64,000 bases of DNA from Ascidia mentula (Eukaryota > Chordata > Ascidiacea > Phlebobranchia > Ascidiidae), in the NCBI GenBank assembly GCA_947561715.1, contig OX387205.1, positions 1,741,001 through 1,805,000 on the forward strand, given 5' to 3'. The notes beneath the pieces were generated by a model. It ran no database searches and was not told where the DNA came from. It saw only the letters and a list, made by a program, of their open reading frames with translations. Positions 38,801 to 49,935 of the stretch are shown in pieces (the stretch's first letter is position 1; every line of letters starts with the position of its first letter). The position numbers and the translations under genes were made by a program.

Positions 38801-40926
38801 ATAAACAAAGTAGGCTATTTGCTTGCGTTGGTGCAATGACCATCAATAGGCATGCGCCGAGTTTCTTTAATATAGTTTGTCAACGCTAGTCTATGTGGAG
38901 CATATTCAAAACCTTTTTGCCCTTGGGGAAATATTACCAACACGAGTGGAATATAGTTTGCGCATTTTTTCACGAAATTTAAAACGGAATACATTTTAAT
39001 ACACGGGTGGAAAAACACTGAGCTGCGGCAAGGTTAAATGCCAACACTTTCCGCGCAACTTCAAAACTAAACGTGCAACCACTCGGCACGAGTTTTACAA
39101 CGAAGTGTGCGACCTACCCACAAATCACGTTTATGCAGCTTCTTTCAATTTGCATCACGCCACTCTTAAATGCGAACTCGACCGATTCTAATGCCTTGAA
39201 GCCACGCAGAGCGCCGTAACCTTTCCACGCAGACTGTTATAAGGCATAAATATGGAATATTTTTAAGCGCGCTTCTTGCAGCAGCCATATATGAAGACAT
39301 CATGAGCCGATCTGCGTATGTTTGCGTCAATGCTGTTAAATATAACGAAGATGTAATTGCTTGATTAAAAAATAGCGCATTTTAAGAGGGCGAATCACGC
39401 ACGCGAAAACATGTAAAGAACATTTAATACGGACATGGCGTCGGCCATTTTTTTATTGCTTGAATTTTCTGAACACCGAGATAAAGCGGCGTTCAAGGTT
39501 TTAATCGATAACATGAGACATTTGTTACAAATGAGGCGAATTTTATTAAAAAAACGTCTTTGTAATAAGAGATTCGTAGAAAATGTTGCTTTTTGTTCAA
39601 CACATTTTGTGAGTGACGATCCACCCGCTTTTCCATTGAGTGACGTCACTGCGACAAAAAAACAACGGGATATTAATAAACATTACAACTTGGGAAGGAA
39701 TGGTGCCTTCATGTTGCCATAATCTATTCCTTTATTAAGCATTATCTTTCTGCCAGCGATACCAATGTATTGGGATAAGAAATGAAATAATATTAAACAG
39801 AACGTATCCGATTGAAGTCAGTTGGTTTATTACAACGTATGTACTTGGTTTATTACAACGTATGTACTTGGTAAGGAACTTGTGCGACAATATTTATAAT
39901 CTGATAAATATGGCGGCATGTAATCGATGCGATTTAATCTACTTCGCTCGCTAGATCGTGATGGAACCTGGTTGTAAAACGCGTTTGCGAGACAAAATAA
40001 ACCGGGGGTGGCACAGGTCCATTTTTCCACCGCGCGTGGGTCGTCCCTGGACGACCCGGTGGTTCCGCGGGCCCACATATGACACCGGGTGGCCCCGGGA
40101 CGACCGGGGCTTACAGTACACCGGACACGGGCTCAGCTAAGGACAAATAATTATCGCAGACTCGGGTGACTTTGCACAGGAACCGAGGCATATCCGTTGC
40201 TTGTTCATCAGCGCGTCCTCATTGACTCCGTAGCTACTGGAAGTGGATTTTGTAAACAGCGTTCAGATCGGAAAGCTCATAATTTCCGCGGAGGACATTT
40301 TTAGCAAACCTTAATTTGGCGGGGTCAAATCGTTTCATGAATATCAGTGTGATAGTTGCACGGTAGATTTGCGAAAATGGGCTTCAATCTTTCCAATCAG
40401 GTATAGCGCCACCTGTTGGTCTTTACGGGGAACTAAATTATTTTTGTTAAATTGCTACTGACGCTGCGAGGCATGTTTTATTGCTGAATACAGCTCTTCT
40501 GGCAAACTGTATTTTTTCGACGTTTCTGTTGCTTCTAAATTTTTTGATTACGTAATTTTTTTTCCTGTTGGTGCCAGTATTGCCTCGGATTTGTACCTCA
40601 ACACATTAAACCCTCATTCTGTTGCAGATCGACGTCACTTGCAAGATTCGGCGTCTGTCGAACGTTTGCACGATAAGATATTAAGCGCCCTCATCTGGTC
40701 GATGACAAGCAACGCGCACGACCGCACGGTGACGCTGCCCAAGCTTCTGACGAAACTGGCCGATCTGCGCACCCTAAACGCGCTCTACTCTCGCCAGTGG
40801 ATGTCGCTAAAGTCGGAACCCGAATGGCGAGGTGATGACGTCACGGCGCGCAGTGAAGCGGAACATGGCAGGATGGCGGTGCCGCTGGCGCTCGACATAC
40901 CGAGTCGAAACCGGGAGAGATACTGA
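23869..40926 (+). CDS. NR1D: Nuclear receptor of the NR1D group (Rev-erb/E75-like)
   Basis: Ten coding exons: 23869-24046, 25154-25248, 28800-28944, 30062-30131, 30631-31726, 32102-32185, 36525-36665, 37345-37444, 38591-38704 and 40628-40926. All introns are GT-AG and all phases agree, giving 773 codons plus TGA. Exon 2 encodes zinc finger 1 ([15 protein letters not shown]-box CEGCK). Exon 3 encodes finger 2 (GFFRRTIQQ ... [11 protein letters not shown]). Exon 4 encodes the C-terminal extension with a GRIP box (YGRIPKK), which in this group contacts the AT-rich half of the response element. Exon 5 is a long Ser/Pro-rich hinge. Exons 6-10 form the ligand-binding domain; [16 protein letters not shown] and [12 protein letters not shown] match the helix 3-5 signature of Rev-erb/E75, and [12 protein letters not shown] matches helix 11. 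No AF-2 helix is visible at the C-terminus, as in vertebrate Rev-erbs, which repress through NCoR. Helix 11 has LYS where the haem-binding His is expected. The start has a good context (AAACATGG), but the 5' end is less certain than the rest. Confidence 0.93.
25703..25880 (+). mobile_element. tRNA-derived SINE copy in receptor intron 2
   Basis: The head resembles a tRNA: an A-box-like GAGCTCCAGATGGTACAGCG and a B-box-like GAGTTCAAACC about 30 nt further on. The body has AAAAAAGTGGCTGATCCAG and GGCTGCGAAGCCTGTAAAC. Body segments recur near 49130-49185, 53440-53500 and 57815-57842, so it is a dispersed family. Confidence 0.75.
30271..30535. mobile_element. Foldback repeat with hammerhead-like core (Penelope-like type), in receptor intron 4
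   Basis: Two inverted arms of about 80-90 bp (roughly 30325-30405 and 30445-30530, about 88% identical) flank a 40-bp spacer. The right arm holds CTGATGA, a 7-bp stem (GGCTGTT/AACAGCC), then GAAAC and a GAAA-capped stem (ACGTT/AACGT) followed by C. This is the order of a hammerhead ribozyme. The outer sequence GACGCTGCCAGGCAT is shared with copies at 40.45 and 59.6 kb. Confidence 0.7.
30450..30493 (+). ncRNA. Hammerhead-like motif, probably weak or inactive
   Basis: CTGATGA at 30450-30456; stem II at 30458-30464/30469-30475 with loop GCAT and one unpaired A at its base; GAA at 30476-30478; stem III ACGTT (30479-30483), GAAA loop, AACGT (30488-30492); cleavage-site C at 30493. Stem I has only two clear pairs (C49-G94, T48-A95 in local numbering). 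The core is complete, but the short stem I makes activity doubtful. Confidence 0.5.
34272..34682. repeat. Pair of 18-bp direct repeats
   Basis: AAACCGGTTTAAACCAGT occurs at 34272-34289 and again at 34665-34682, each preceded by a similar T-rich/AAC stretch. They could mark the ends of an old element in the intron after receptor exon 6. No coding content is seen between them. Confidence 0.4.
36896..37053. mobile_element. MITE-like element with ~17-bp terminal inverted repeats
   Basis: GTACTTTTCTGGT at 36900-36912 is perfectly inverted at 37037-37049, and the match extends a few bases outward with one mismatch. The interior is AT-rich and partly self-complementary. It lies in the intron after receptor exon 7. 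The class is unknown. Confidence 0.5.
38464..38515. repeat. 13-bp perfect inverted repeat upstream of receptor exon 9
   Basis: ATGGCCCTGTGGC is followed about 25 nt later by GCCACAGGGCCAT. It lies about 75 bp before the acceptor of exon 9 (38591) and could form a hairpin in the pre-mRNA. Confidence 0.6.
39822..39873. repeat. Tandem duplication of 25 bp
   Basis: TTGGTTTATTACAACGTATG plus GTACTT is present twice in direct succession in the last intron of the receptor gene. Confidence 0.8.
40404..40419 (-). promoter_or_regulatory. CTCF-like motif in the last receptor intron
   Basis: On the minus strand it reads CCAACAGGTGGCGCTA, fitting all but one position of the usual CTCF core. Related sequence (AGCGCCACCTGGCG) occurs in most A and B modules of the array. 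Whether this organism has CTCF is unknown to me. Confidence 0.3.
40443..40530. mobile_element. Partial copy of the foldback/Penelope-like repeat family
   Basis: TACTGACGCTGCGAGGCAT and TCTTCTGGCAAACTGTAT match the left arm of the 30.3-kb copy, ending in TCGACGTTTCTGTTG. No inverted partner is seen. It lies just upstream of the last receptor exon. Confidence 0.6.
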
Positions 40927-43900
40927 CAGTTTTTAAGGTGCTTTGTTGGCGCCGCGTCCGCTTATGAAGATTACGGATGTGTTGTACATTGTACGAAAAA
41001 CGTTTTTCACAGTGCTCGCTAGACTCAAAGTCACTAACATTTCGCGCCTTTTGTTCCACTAAATCGCAGGGGGAGTCCCCAGTTGTTGTAAACTACAGTT
41101 TCATTATACTGCGGCCCTGGAGCCCACGGTTGTGTAACACGGAGTAATGTTGTGTGGAAATGTCACAGTTGAACAGTCAAGTAAAACGTTAACTTTTCAA
41201 CTAAACTTGTCTTTACAACAAATTCCATCCAAATTGCCCATTTTTTTACAAGGAAAAAAAATTCACTACCAATCTTTAAACATTTAGATCTTATTATACT
41301 TTTACTGCGTTTTCAGAAAATGCCGCAAGCGATTTCCATTCGCGTCATAACTGTCGTGTGGTTGTAAATATGAAGCGTCGTTCCAGATGTTGTAGCGTTA
41401 TTTGTGCGGTTCCATGTCACTTTATACACTGTGTTTAGAGACAACTTACACATACTTAGTAGCTGGTCGTTAAAAGTTCACCCAAATACTACCCACTGCA
41501 CTTGTTGGTTTAAACAATGCGCCCCGCTTGGCAATATTATTGAAATATTTTTGTATGCGTATACAGCTACGTGTGGGTTTTGTTGCAACGTCGCACACGC
41601 CTAAAAATTTCACAAATTGTGCCGTTTTGTGGACGCATTGAGTTATTCGTTCACCACAAAACTTTAAAACAGCAAAAATGGCGGGAATTTTTTTAGGCCT
41701 GGAATATTTTCTCGCCGACTTGGGTCAAATGAATTTAAAGCTAGCCTTTATTTGTTGTGACCGTTTTTATTATGCATAACCATCGAAAATTATGATAGTT
41801 TTTCGTCGTGTATAGCGCCACCCAAACCTTGCATATTGGGGTGTTACTAAGTAAAACTCAGCATCTTTGTTCACAATTCACAATAAATAATCCCGTTGTT
41901 ACTCAAAAACCACTCGTTACCTAGACGCAATTTGATTGTGGCCATTTAAATTGTCCAAAACCTCGAGACGAGCGAATTTTCCTCGCTACCGAAATGTCAA
42001 TGGTATGATAATAAGGTGTGATTTTTAAGAATCGTGCTGTATTGTGCTTGATTATGACGTCGTGGCTTTTGCGCGCGTGTTATTGTTGTATGTAAATTAA
42101 CTCTCGACCGAGTCGATTTTCTCTCTTTCCTGCTTGCTTCTAAAGTGAGATTTTGTATTGGTGTTTCAATGTACAGCAACCGAGGAATAAATAAGGATAC
42201 AGATATTAATGTAAGTTTGTCTTTTTGCAGTCAGTTCAGAAGGCATTGCAACCGAAAAAAGAGTATTTTTGTCAACGAACAAATCGTCTGATGGCAATAT
42301 GGTTTCATCACAAGACAACGTTAAAATGATACGAATTCTCTCTTAATAATCGTATTTGAAGCATTTTTATCCACAATCAAAACCTTTAAATACAACAGTT
42401 TCATGTTTTTTGACTTTCAACCGAAAACCGGATTTATGCAACAATCGTTTCATAAAAGTGAGATGGAAGATTTTGCTGCACAAAAAAATGCCATTTTATA
42501 ACATTGTTGGAATAGTTTTTAAAAATCAGTCCTTCAATAAAAGTGCAAGGACTAATATAACGCACTGTAGGTTTCAATCCATAGCAACCGAATAGAAACA
42601 GAAAAGAATTAGAGTTCAAATATGCACTGTTGCCAGTTATCACGTGACATGAAGGTCAACTGTTTTTGTCTTTTGAAGCAACAAGCCTCCATTTTACTTC
42701 AAATAAGTGTATCTTTTTTGTGTGTGTCACTGTTTTTTTTTAATATTACATTCGCAGAAACTGATAATACCTAGTTAAGCGAAGTAGATTTTCCTAAATA
42801 AAACGTCTAACCGAGGGCCAGATTCTCAAACAGTCAATGAGCAAGTCAATACTTGTTTAGTTTTGAAAAATAACTCCCAAAGGAACAATGTTGCCATGCC
42901 AACGCAATCTCCAATTCTTGTCACTGCGTTTATCTCATACAGACACAGGCACAGGCACAAAGGAATGTGGAAAACACGCGAGCGGTTTCAATGCCAGGTG
43001 CGTGTAACTGGATGGGAGTGGGGGAAGACGAACACATCATGATATCTCTCAAACTTGTTGAAAGAAATCAACATGTTTATCCTCTCACGGAATGGAACAC
43101 AGGCCGGATTTCCCAGAATAACGTCTGACTTTCAACCCTACGTTCGTAAGACGGGTTTAACAGATTTTACGCGATATTCAGGTTGTTACAAAAGTAAATT
43201 ATTCTCTGTTCATCGTTTTGAAAAACTTTCGACAAAAAGTGGTGTTTTTGGAAATATATCGAGGCAAATAACAAGTAAAGTTAGCCTTTCTGCGACTGAA
43301 ATATGTGAACGCGGGAAAAAAACGGGCCTGATAGATTGATAGTTGTTGCGTTACAATTACGGTGAATGTTTGAATACTCTCTGGCGCCTTTAATGGTTAA
43401 TATATTATATTCTAGGTGCTGCATTTTAAATATTTTTATGGTTTTCAGCGGACCACAAATGCCAATTTTGCATTTTAACGATTACATTATGAAGGGCAAC
43501 TACTTGCGATAGACCTAACTCCTCCGGTATATAGCGCGGACGCCTGCGTTTAATAGTGTTACAAACTTTTTCAAGATATTTTAGGATTTTTCTATTTTAC
43601 GTCAAGATCTCTTGTATAAAGTTTTTGGAAGAAAGTTTGTTGAATCGTGTGTGGCCGCCCAACAAATTTCAAAGACTTTTTCTTTGTAATTTATAGCTTG
43701 GTAAAAGTTGGCAGGACGCTTTGTTTGAGCAGCTATTGGTTAACATGACGTAACGTTTGGTAACCTACGATGGCTTCGTGGTTTCGCAGAACTACACACG
43801 TGACCAGGGCAGTAAAAAGAACCTCGACTTCGAAGAATTTTCGATAATGTTACAATTTATCGAAGGCCACTCACAAGTACTCTTTCATGAGCACAAAACA

Positions 43901-46413
43901 CGACCAATTCATCATCAAATCAATGCGTGTTGAGTTTAGTTTTGAATTTTGATGTTTGGTTCGCCAAACTCGTTAACAATGAGAATATTTTCTTCACGAA
44001 ATCAATCAATTCCAGCAACACTTCCCTGTGTAACACAATCGGAAACTTCAAAGTCAATTTCAAAATATTAAAAACCCTTGTGTCGAAACGCCCTCCTCGT
44101 TGTTATAAGTTCGAAAACTTTAACACAATTAAACTTCCTTTCAAGTAGATCCGCTGAACGCCGCAGTTTGTCGAAATGTATCTTATTTATAAATCCAATG
44201 GGCATTTTTTCCCTACCACAGGGAAACCTCAACATCAGCATTAGCTACGAAAACAGGAAAAATACTACTACACCGGGTCACAAAGTTTTTTTCCAAACTT
44301 GATCCACATATAAGTATGTGTAAAACAGAAATCTGTGCGAATTTTAATAATTAGGCGTGAACAGGGCCACCGCCTGTTATTTTTGTTTATAACTTTGAGT
44401 TGAAATACTACTCGAAATCGTAGCGTTAATATTCGCACAGATTTCTATGTTACATAGGCTTATATGTGGATCAAGTTTGGAAAAAACTTTGTGACCCGGT
44501 GTAAAAGTATCTTCCCGAAAACAGGACGCACGCTTAATCCAGCAACAATTACCATTGTTCCGAGTAAAATATTTCGGCAAAAAAGTAGATTTTCTAAGGC
44601 CGTGGAAGTAACGCATGCGTCATACTTGTCCTTAGTATAAACAGGTTAAGGCACCTGGTTTACAGTCTGTGTATTTCTTATGGGTATACGAAAAGTTCCG
44701 CATGGGTAACAAACGTCCACTTCATATGTTTAAGTTCAGTTGCTGCTTTTTGTGTGAATCCGAACTTACTCTGATGTGACGTTTTTAATGTCGATTTACG
44801 CTGGCATTGGCTTGGAAACATATGTGGAAAATCTCAAATGTGGCAAAGTTCCAATGTAAACCATATCCGAACATTCCTATAGTGACCTCTAGTTTTTGGG
44901 CATATAATCACACAACTGCAAGTGTTTTGTGTGCAACATTTTCAATAACATTCTTGTGTATAACGTTCGTCGGGACGTGAATAAACTGTGACATAAAAAC
45001 CACCCTCAAAGTTCCTTACCTGATTTTTGGAGTTACATTCCAAGAAGGAAGCACAACAACAGGAACAACGTCATCCAGGGCCAGTTTCCCCGGGGAGGGT
45101 CGGCCTTGGAAGTGCAGAAATCTGTGAGGTTGGCACAGATTGGATGGTTGTGGCGGAAGAGGTGTTTTCCCATGCATACCGATGTACTGTCTGCGCATGC
45201 GCAAACACCCGAGTCCGGAATTTTCGCTTGGTGGCGCAAACTGCACGTTGTCCCGTTTTTGGTGAATTCTAAAAATATTTTCATAATAAAATTTGGTACT
45301 GACGGCGAGTATTTTTGCTGAAGGTGACGACCAGCTATACTCTGACAAATATCTGATTCAGCTGTTGGATTGTTACCCTAACGCAGCGGTGCACAACATG
45401 CTGCCGCGGACGCTATTTTTTGCGGCCGTGCACATTTATATCAAAATACATGCATTGGCGGCCGTCGTTGCTTCTGAAACTTGTTTTTCCAGCGGTCTCA
45501 AGAGTTAAGCTTTTCTTTAGGCTCGTTTCCTTATCCGCGTTACACGCATTCGTTCGTTGTAGCGAGTAACTGGTGCAGCCACCGCAACCGAGGAAAAGCG
45601 CAACAATAGAGATGGTGACGTCATAAAACATTAATAGCATATCGGTGAATTGTCATGTAACAGTGAAATCACTCAGTCATGTGGCTGAAACGCAAAAGGT
45701 TGTTAAAACAAGAGAAAAGGGCATTTAATCCCAAATGGAAAGTGGATTATTTTATGATGGAGACGTGAACCTAGCGTGCAAGAACAAGGCAGCCATTGAA
45801 TAATTCGACATTTCATTACATTGCAATATACGTAATTTGGAAAATGTAAATAATAAATAGTGCACATTTTTCAGGTATGGATCATTTCCATTCCTTTCAA
45901 ATAATGCTCACGTCAACTTGTCGTAATTATCAGGAGTATATCTTCGGAAAAGCAGTACATTCAGTGGCGGCCGTTAGCACACAGTGGTGTGTGTGATGCG
46001 GCCGGCAATAGTAAAAGGGTTGTGCACCCCTGCCCTAACGGCATTACAGACAGTTCAGGCTTACTTTCACCATTGGTTAATCTCAGATGTTGCAGATTAG
46101 ATTTATTCCTTCGGACATTATTATCACTAACTTTGCGAATCTTGTTTTCAAATCTAAATTACAACAACCTCAGTTGCGGTTTGATGTTGTACAATTTTAA
46201 TCAACATTTTTGCTTGAAAGATGGAATTGGACTGTGACACCTTAAACTCTGCAAAAAAGACGCAGCTTCATCAAAAACCAGATGACAAAGTTTCATAACA
46301 AATAACTCTCCACAGTGAGGCATCAGATCTACACTTGTTTCGAAACCTTGCAGGGAATCGTGTTGATATTATTATATAAAGTTGGAATTTCCCGTGTCGG
46401 AATCGACCAACTG
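40927..46413. other. Spacer between the receptor gene and the next candidate gene
   Basis: Mostly AT-rich. It holds the 3' flank of the receptor and a MITE at 44269-44503. A GC-richer patch at 45010-45260 has an exon-like minus-strand frame, but nothing recognisable could be linked to it. Confidence 0.5.
44269..44503. mobile_element. MITE with ~72-bp terminal inverted repeats and TA flanks
   Basis: The ends read CACCGGGTCACAAAGTTT and the inverted AAACTTTGTGACCCGGTG, each next to TA. The arms stay similar for about 72 bp, through to ATCTGTGCGAAT. TA target duplications suggest the Tc1/mariner group. There is no internal ORF, so it is non-autonomous. Confidence 0.8.
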
Positions 46414-47388
46414 CTATATACCGCAGACGTGCAACGATGTATTGATGCCACATTGTAATATATATCGGGGAAAGTTCGAAGTCTGTGGTATTGTTCGTCT
46501 ACGAGATTTAACCACATTTTGTGAGGTCTGCGAACTGCAGATGTAACATGGCGTGTTCGTCTTATTCCAGCCGATGCAGTCATAGAAAATATTTGTGTTA
46601 AGCGAAACACTAACTGTTACTGACAACCGGTTTTGTTAACTATTCTGTGGAATTTAAGGGCTTTAATACCACAAAACGTTATTAATGGTTTTGGGATAGC
46701 AAGTCTTGGTGTATTGATCGACTTTTCAAAAAGTTTTTTTTTGATAAAACCTGGCGTCCTTCAGTTTGTTGACAACGCTTGACAGAGAAAAACTTTACAT
46801 AATACTTACTTCTGGGATTCCGAGGGTCTTTTAATGGGCAGTCGGTCGTTTCCTTTGGCCTTAATCTGTGGAGAAACACAGTTTGTGACCAAGAATTTCA
46901 TAACTTTTAACCACAAAGTTCCTTGAGAGCCAAATAATGTTTCGAAAGGAGATCCCAAACTTTCGCAGAATAAATGCTCGGTTTGAAGTGGACAATGATA
47001 TTCATGGGCCCACTTTTGGCATTAATTGCCCCCTAGACTTTTATGGACCCTCTTGCGGGGCCTGAATACAACAATACAAACGTGGAGAAAATGACGTTGG
47101 CCGTTTTGTTTGTAAAATAATAAAAATAATTCCTACTTACCCCGGCTGCGTAAAACTGCAGAAAGAAGATTTGTAGCGAGGCAGGACTGTACAGCGCCCC
47201 CTTGCGTATGCGTGGTCCCCTGTCTCCATGCGACAACTTCTCACCTGCGGCGAAACAATGAAGGTCAAAGGGCAAATCGTGAGTAGTGGAACTCTCACCT
47301 CGGCAACACTGGGCGGTGATGGTGTAGCAGCATTTGTTACGTCATAATACAAGGGGATGCAGAATAGGATGAACAGAAGGCGGCCCAT
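46414..47388 (-). CDS. Candidate small secreted cysteine-rich protein, four exons
   Basis: Exons on the minus strand: 47388-47299, 47244-47141, 46865-46810 and 46619-46414. All borders are GT-AG and the phases (0, 2, 1) agree, giving 151 codons plus TAG. Exon 1 encodes a signal peptide-like start (MGRLLFILFCIPLYYDVTNA). The rest holds nine cysteines, including CRMETGDHAYARGRC and CIGWNKTNTPCYIC, and two N-glycosylation sites (NKT, NTS), which suits an extracellular factor. The start has purine at -3 and G at +4; an in-frame ATG lies 12 codons upstream. No known family was recognised. A resemblance to the N-terminal strand of IL-17-like cytokines (CP...PR.TV.V.LN) is too weak to use. The exon 4 acceptor is the least certain junction. 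Exon 2 is also open in a second frame. Confidence 0.4.
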
Positions 47389-48409
47389 TTCAACAGATTG
47401 CAATACAGGAGATTTTTTCTGCAAAAAAACGAGAAAAAGTTTGTTGTGTGACTCTATGCGTGCAGTGAAAAAATAGTTGCACTAATTATAAAGTTTTTGT
47501 TTAAATTAATAAATAATTTGTACATTTGCAACCAAAAACCTTTGCTTTGTCGTTACAACAACAAAATCAAATTGACCATTTAATGTTTGCAAAACTATTT
47601 CGACTGCCAACGTCACTAGCACACAAATATCGCATTCCAAACAACGCTTATTTTTACAAATCCTTCCGTAAAGTATATGTTTTGTAACACTGTATCTCAA
47701 CGCAAAATCTGGTCAAACTTTTACAAAAACTAAAAATTATAACTCGTAAAACGCCCTTTTTATTGCCTTGTAATATTACGACCTGCTCAGTAGGAATAAA
47801 CCGACACGCGTAAAATCTCAACCTCAACGTTTTTCACCTCCGCCACGGCAACTAAAAAGGAACCAAGTTGTCGCGCGCGTTATATACCTCACTAAATACA
47901 CTCCCATACTACTGTGTACAAGAGGAGTAAACGATTTGACCGTGCGAATATATCAGATAAGCTTCTAATACAGATCCAATTCATTGGACAGACTCAAGGC
48001 CACATGCTGAGCGACGAGATACCAGCGGTAATGTGGTTAACAAGGTGAACAGTAGGCAGGTGATACCAAGGTGTGAAACGATAATAAAAGAATGTTGGAT
48101 TACTTGACTTCCGGCATGAAGCAACCGTGTCGATTACACCGTACTTGTCAGTTAACCTTAAATCACACAAATGGCGGTTTCCAAAAAAATAGTCATTCGT
48201 TTTATCTTAAATTGTGAAACACTTAAAAGGTAAAAAAAAAATTCCATTAAAAATCTGCACAAAAATACAAGCGAATTCCATTATCATTTTGTTTGTTGTT
48301 TATTTCATTGGTACGTAATATATGCATAACGTAATACAGCAGTCTCACCGGGTTATGCGCAGGTGTTCAGTTAATAACAAATGAATTGGTTGATTTCCGG
48401 CGGGTTGCG

Positions 48410-48565
48410 CTTTATTTTGGTACCCAATGGTGAATGGTGGCTGCATAGTCACCACAAAGTGGAAGTCTTGCCGGCTATTTAGCTTACAAGATCGTTGTAA
48501 GTCACACTATAGATGCACTGATGAGACCTATTAGGCCGAATCAGTGGCCTAGTCTGAAGCTCACT
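48410..48565 (+). mobile_element. Short relative of the hammerhead-bearing repeat
   Basis: Shares ACCACAAAGTGGA and GATGCACTGATGAGACCTAT with the 62-kb element. The ribozyme core is still visible (CTGATGA, GAA), but stems II, III and I carry mismatches, so it is a decayed copy. Confidence 0.7.
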
Positions 48566-49049
48566 ATAAAAACATGATTGGCTCCATTGCTTGTACAAAA
48601 CAAATCAGTGTTTGGTAAAACCCAACGTTTCCGATCGTAGTTTACGTACATGGCTAAGACACAAAATTACCGCGAATTGTTATTTGTTTGTGCTTGCTCA
48701 TATATTACTCTATAGCAAGGCTGGACGAATGAAGTCTGGGTAGAACAACACAGTATTCTGGTATCTCCCATAAATCTTCTTTCTATTTGATGCATGAATT
48801 ATAACGTGCAGCAGTTTTGTGGGTCTTCTGTCGTCGTACGAAAGTTGTATTGTTGTAATTCTCGTGTTTCATTGCAATCGCTTAAAGTGCTTTGCAATCT
48901 ACAACAGACATGGGTAACTGCGGTCCGCCAGGGGGTTGATATGATTTAATGTCACTCAGAAAGTGGTTTATAATGCAGTCTAACGCGTTTTTCTGCTTTT
49001 TGGATACGTAAATTATTGTAAATAGGTTATTTCATTGATTTATACAAAA

Positions 49050-49265
49050 CCACGAGGTTTGCAGGCTTGACAGCCCAGGCATGGTTTGAACTCACTTCAC
49101 CGGGAGGTTGATTTTTCAAATCCTGCTCCGGATTGTCGGAAAAAAAGTGGCTGATCCATCTGGGCTGCCAAGCCTGCAAACCTCATGATCGCGATACGTT
49201 AGCTGTGATCGCCAAGCAAGGACCTGCGTAAAGGGGCGATCCTGCCAATCATGCCATTGTATTAA
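49050..49265. mobile_element. SINE-related repeat with inverted ends
   Basis: The body shares AAAAAAAGTGGCTGATCCA and GGCTGCCAAGCCTGCAAAC with the SINE at 25.7 kb. GAGGTTTGCAGGCTTG at 49053-49068 is inverted at the end of the body (CAAGCCTGCAAACCTC, about 49166-49182), making a foldback. Confidence 0.65.
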
Positions 49266-49935
49266 ATATTACTTTATATGAAACTAACTGTCACATTTTT
49301 GATAATTTCTGGCCCGCGAGCCGAAACGATTCCCCTGATCAACTCAATGTACAAGTGCAGAACGCGAACGCGAACGCTTTGCATATATGTTATTATACAA
49401 CACTGCCTTCAGCACTGCGGGTGTAGCGTTCGTATTGGTGTTCAGATCGTTAGGTCACATTATATAAAGGTTATAAGTCGTTAGAGTGTTTATTCTGATA
49501 ATCAACACTTTATTTTCTGTTTATTCTAAAGAGCCCGCAGAGCGACAAGGTCACAAACAATTGTCGATTGCCATTGCCGCAGTAAATTAAACCAACAGCG
49601 AAGAAAAACAGCCAATATACAAAACACATACAGAGCTACTGAATAGCTTATTAACATTGCGTTGATCGTGGATTGCAACCTGTGCAAAATACGATCTTGC
49701 TTCTAATTGCTGGTATTTTTGTGGCCAACTACAGTTAGATGAATTTTTGAGTAACGATGAGGTCAACTAACAAACGTCACTCCAAAAATACGCATGGATA
49801 TTAGCTAACGGCTATTACAAGCTTGATGGAACTAAAAATCAATATTTAACCCTGCGTATAAAGCGTGTGTTGAACAGACAAAACTTTCCTAATATGATTA
49901 TTGTGACACGGGGCCTGACGGCACTATTGGTTGAG

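Noticed and set aside
45016-45348. Minus-strand exon ending in a donor (CCAAAAATCAG|GTAAGG)
   Set aside because: It is GC-richer than its surroundings and exon-like, but no partner exon or domain could be found. The plus strand is open too.
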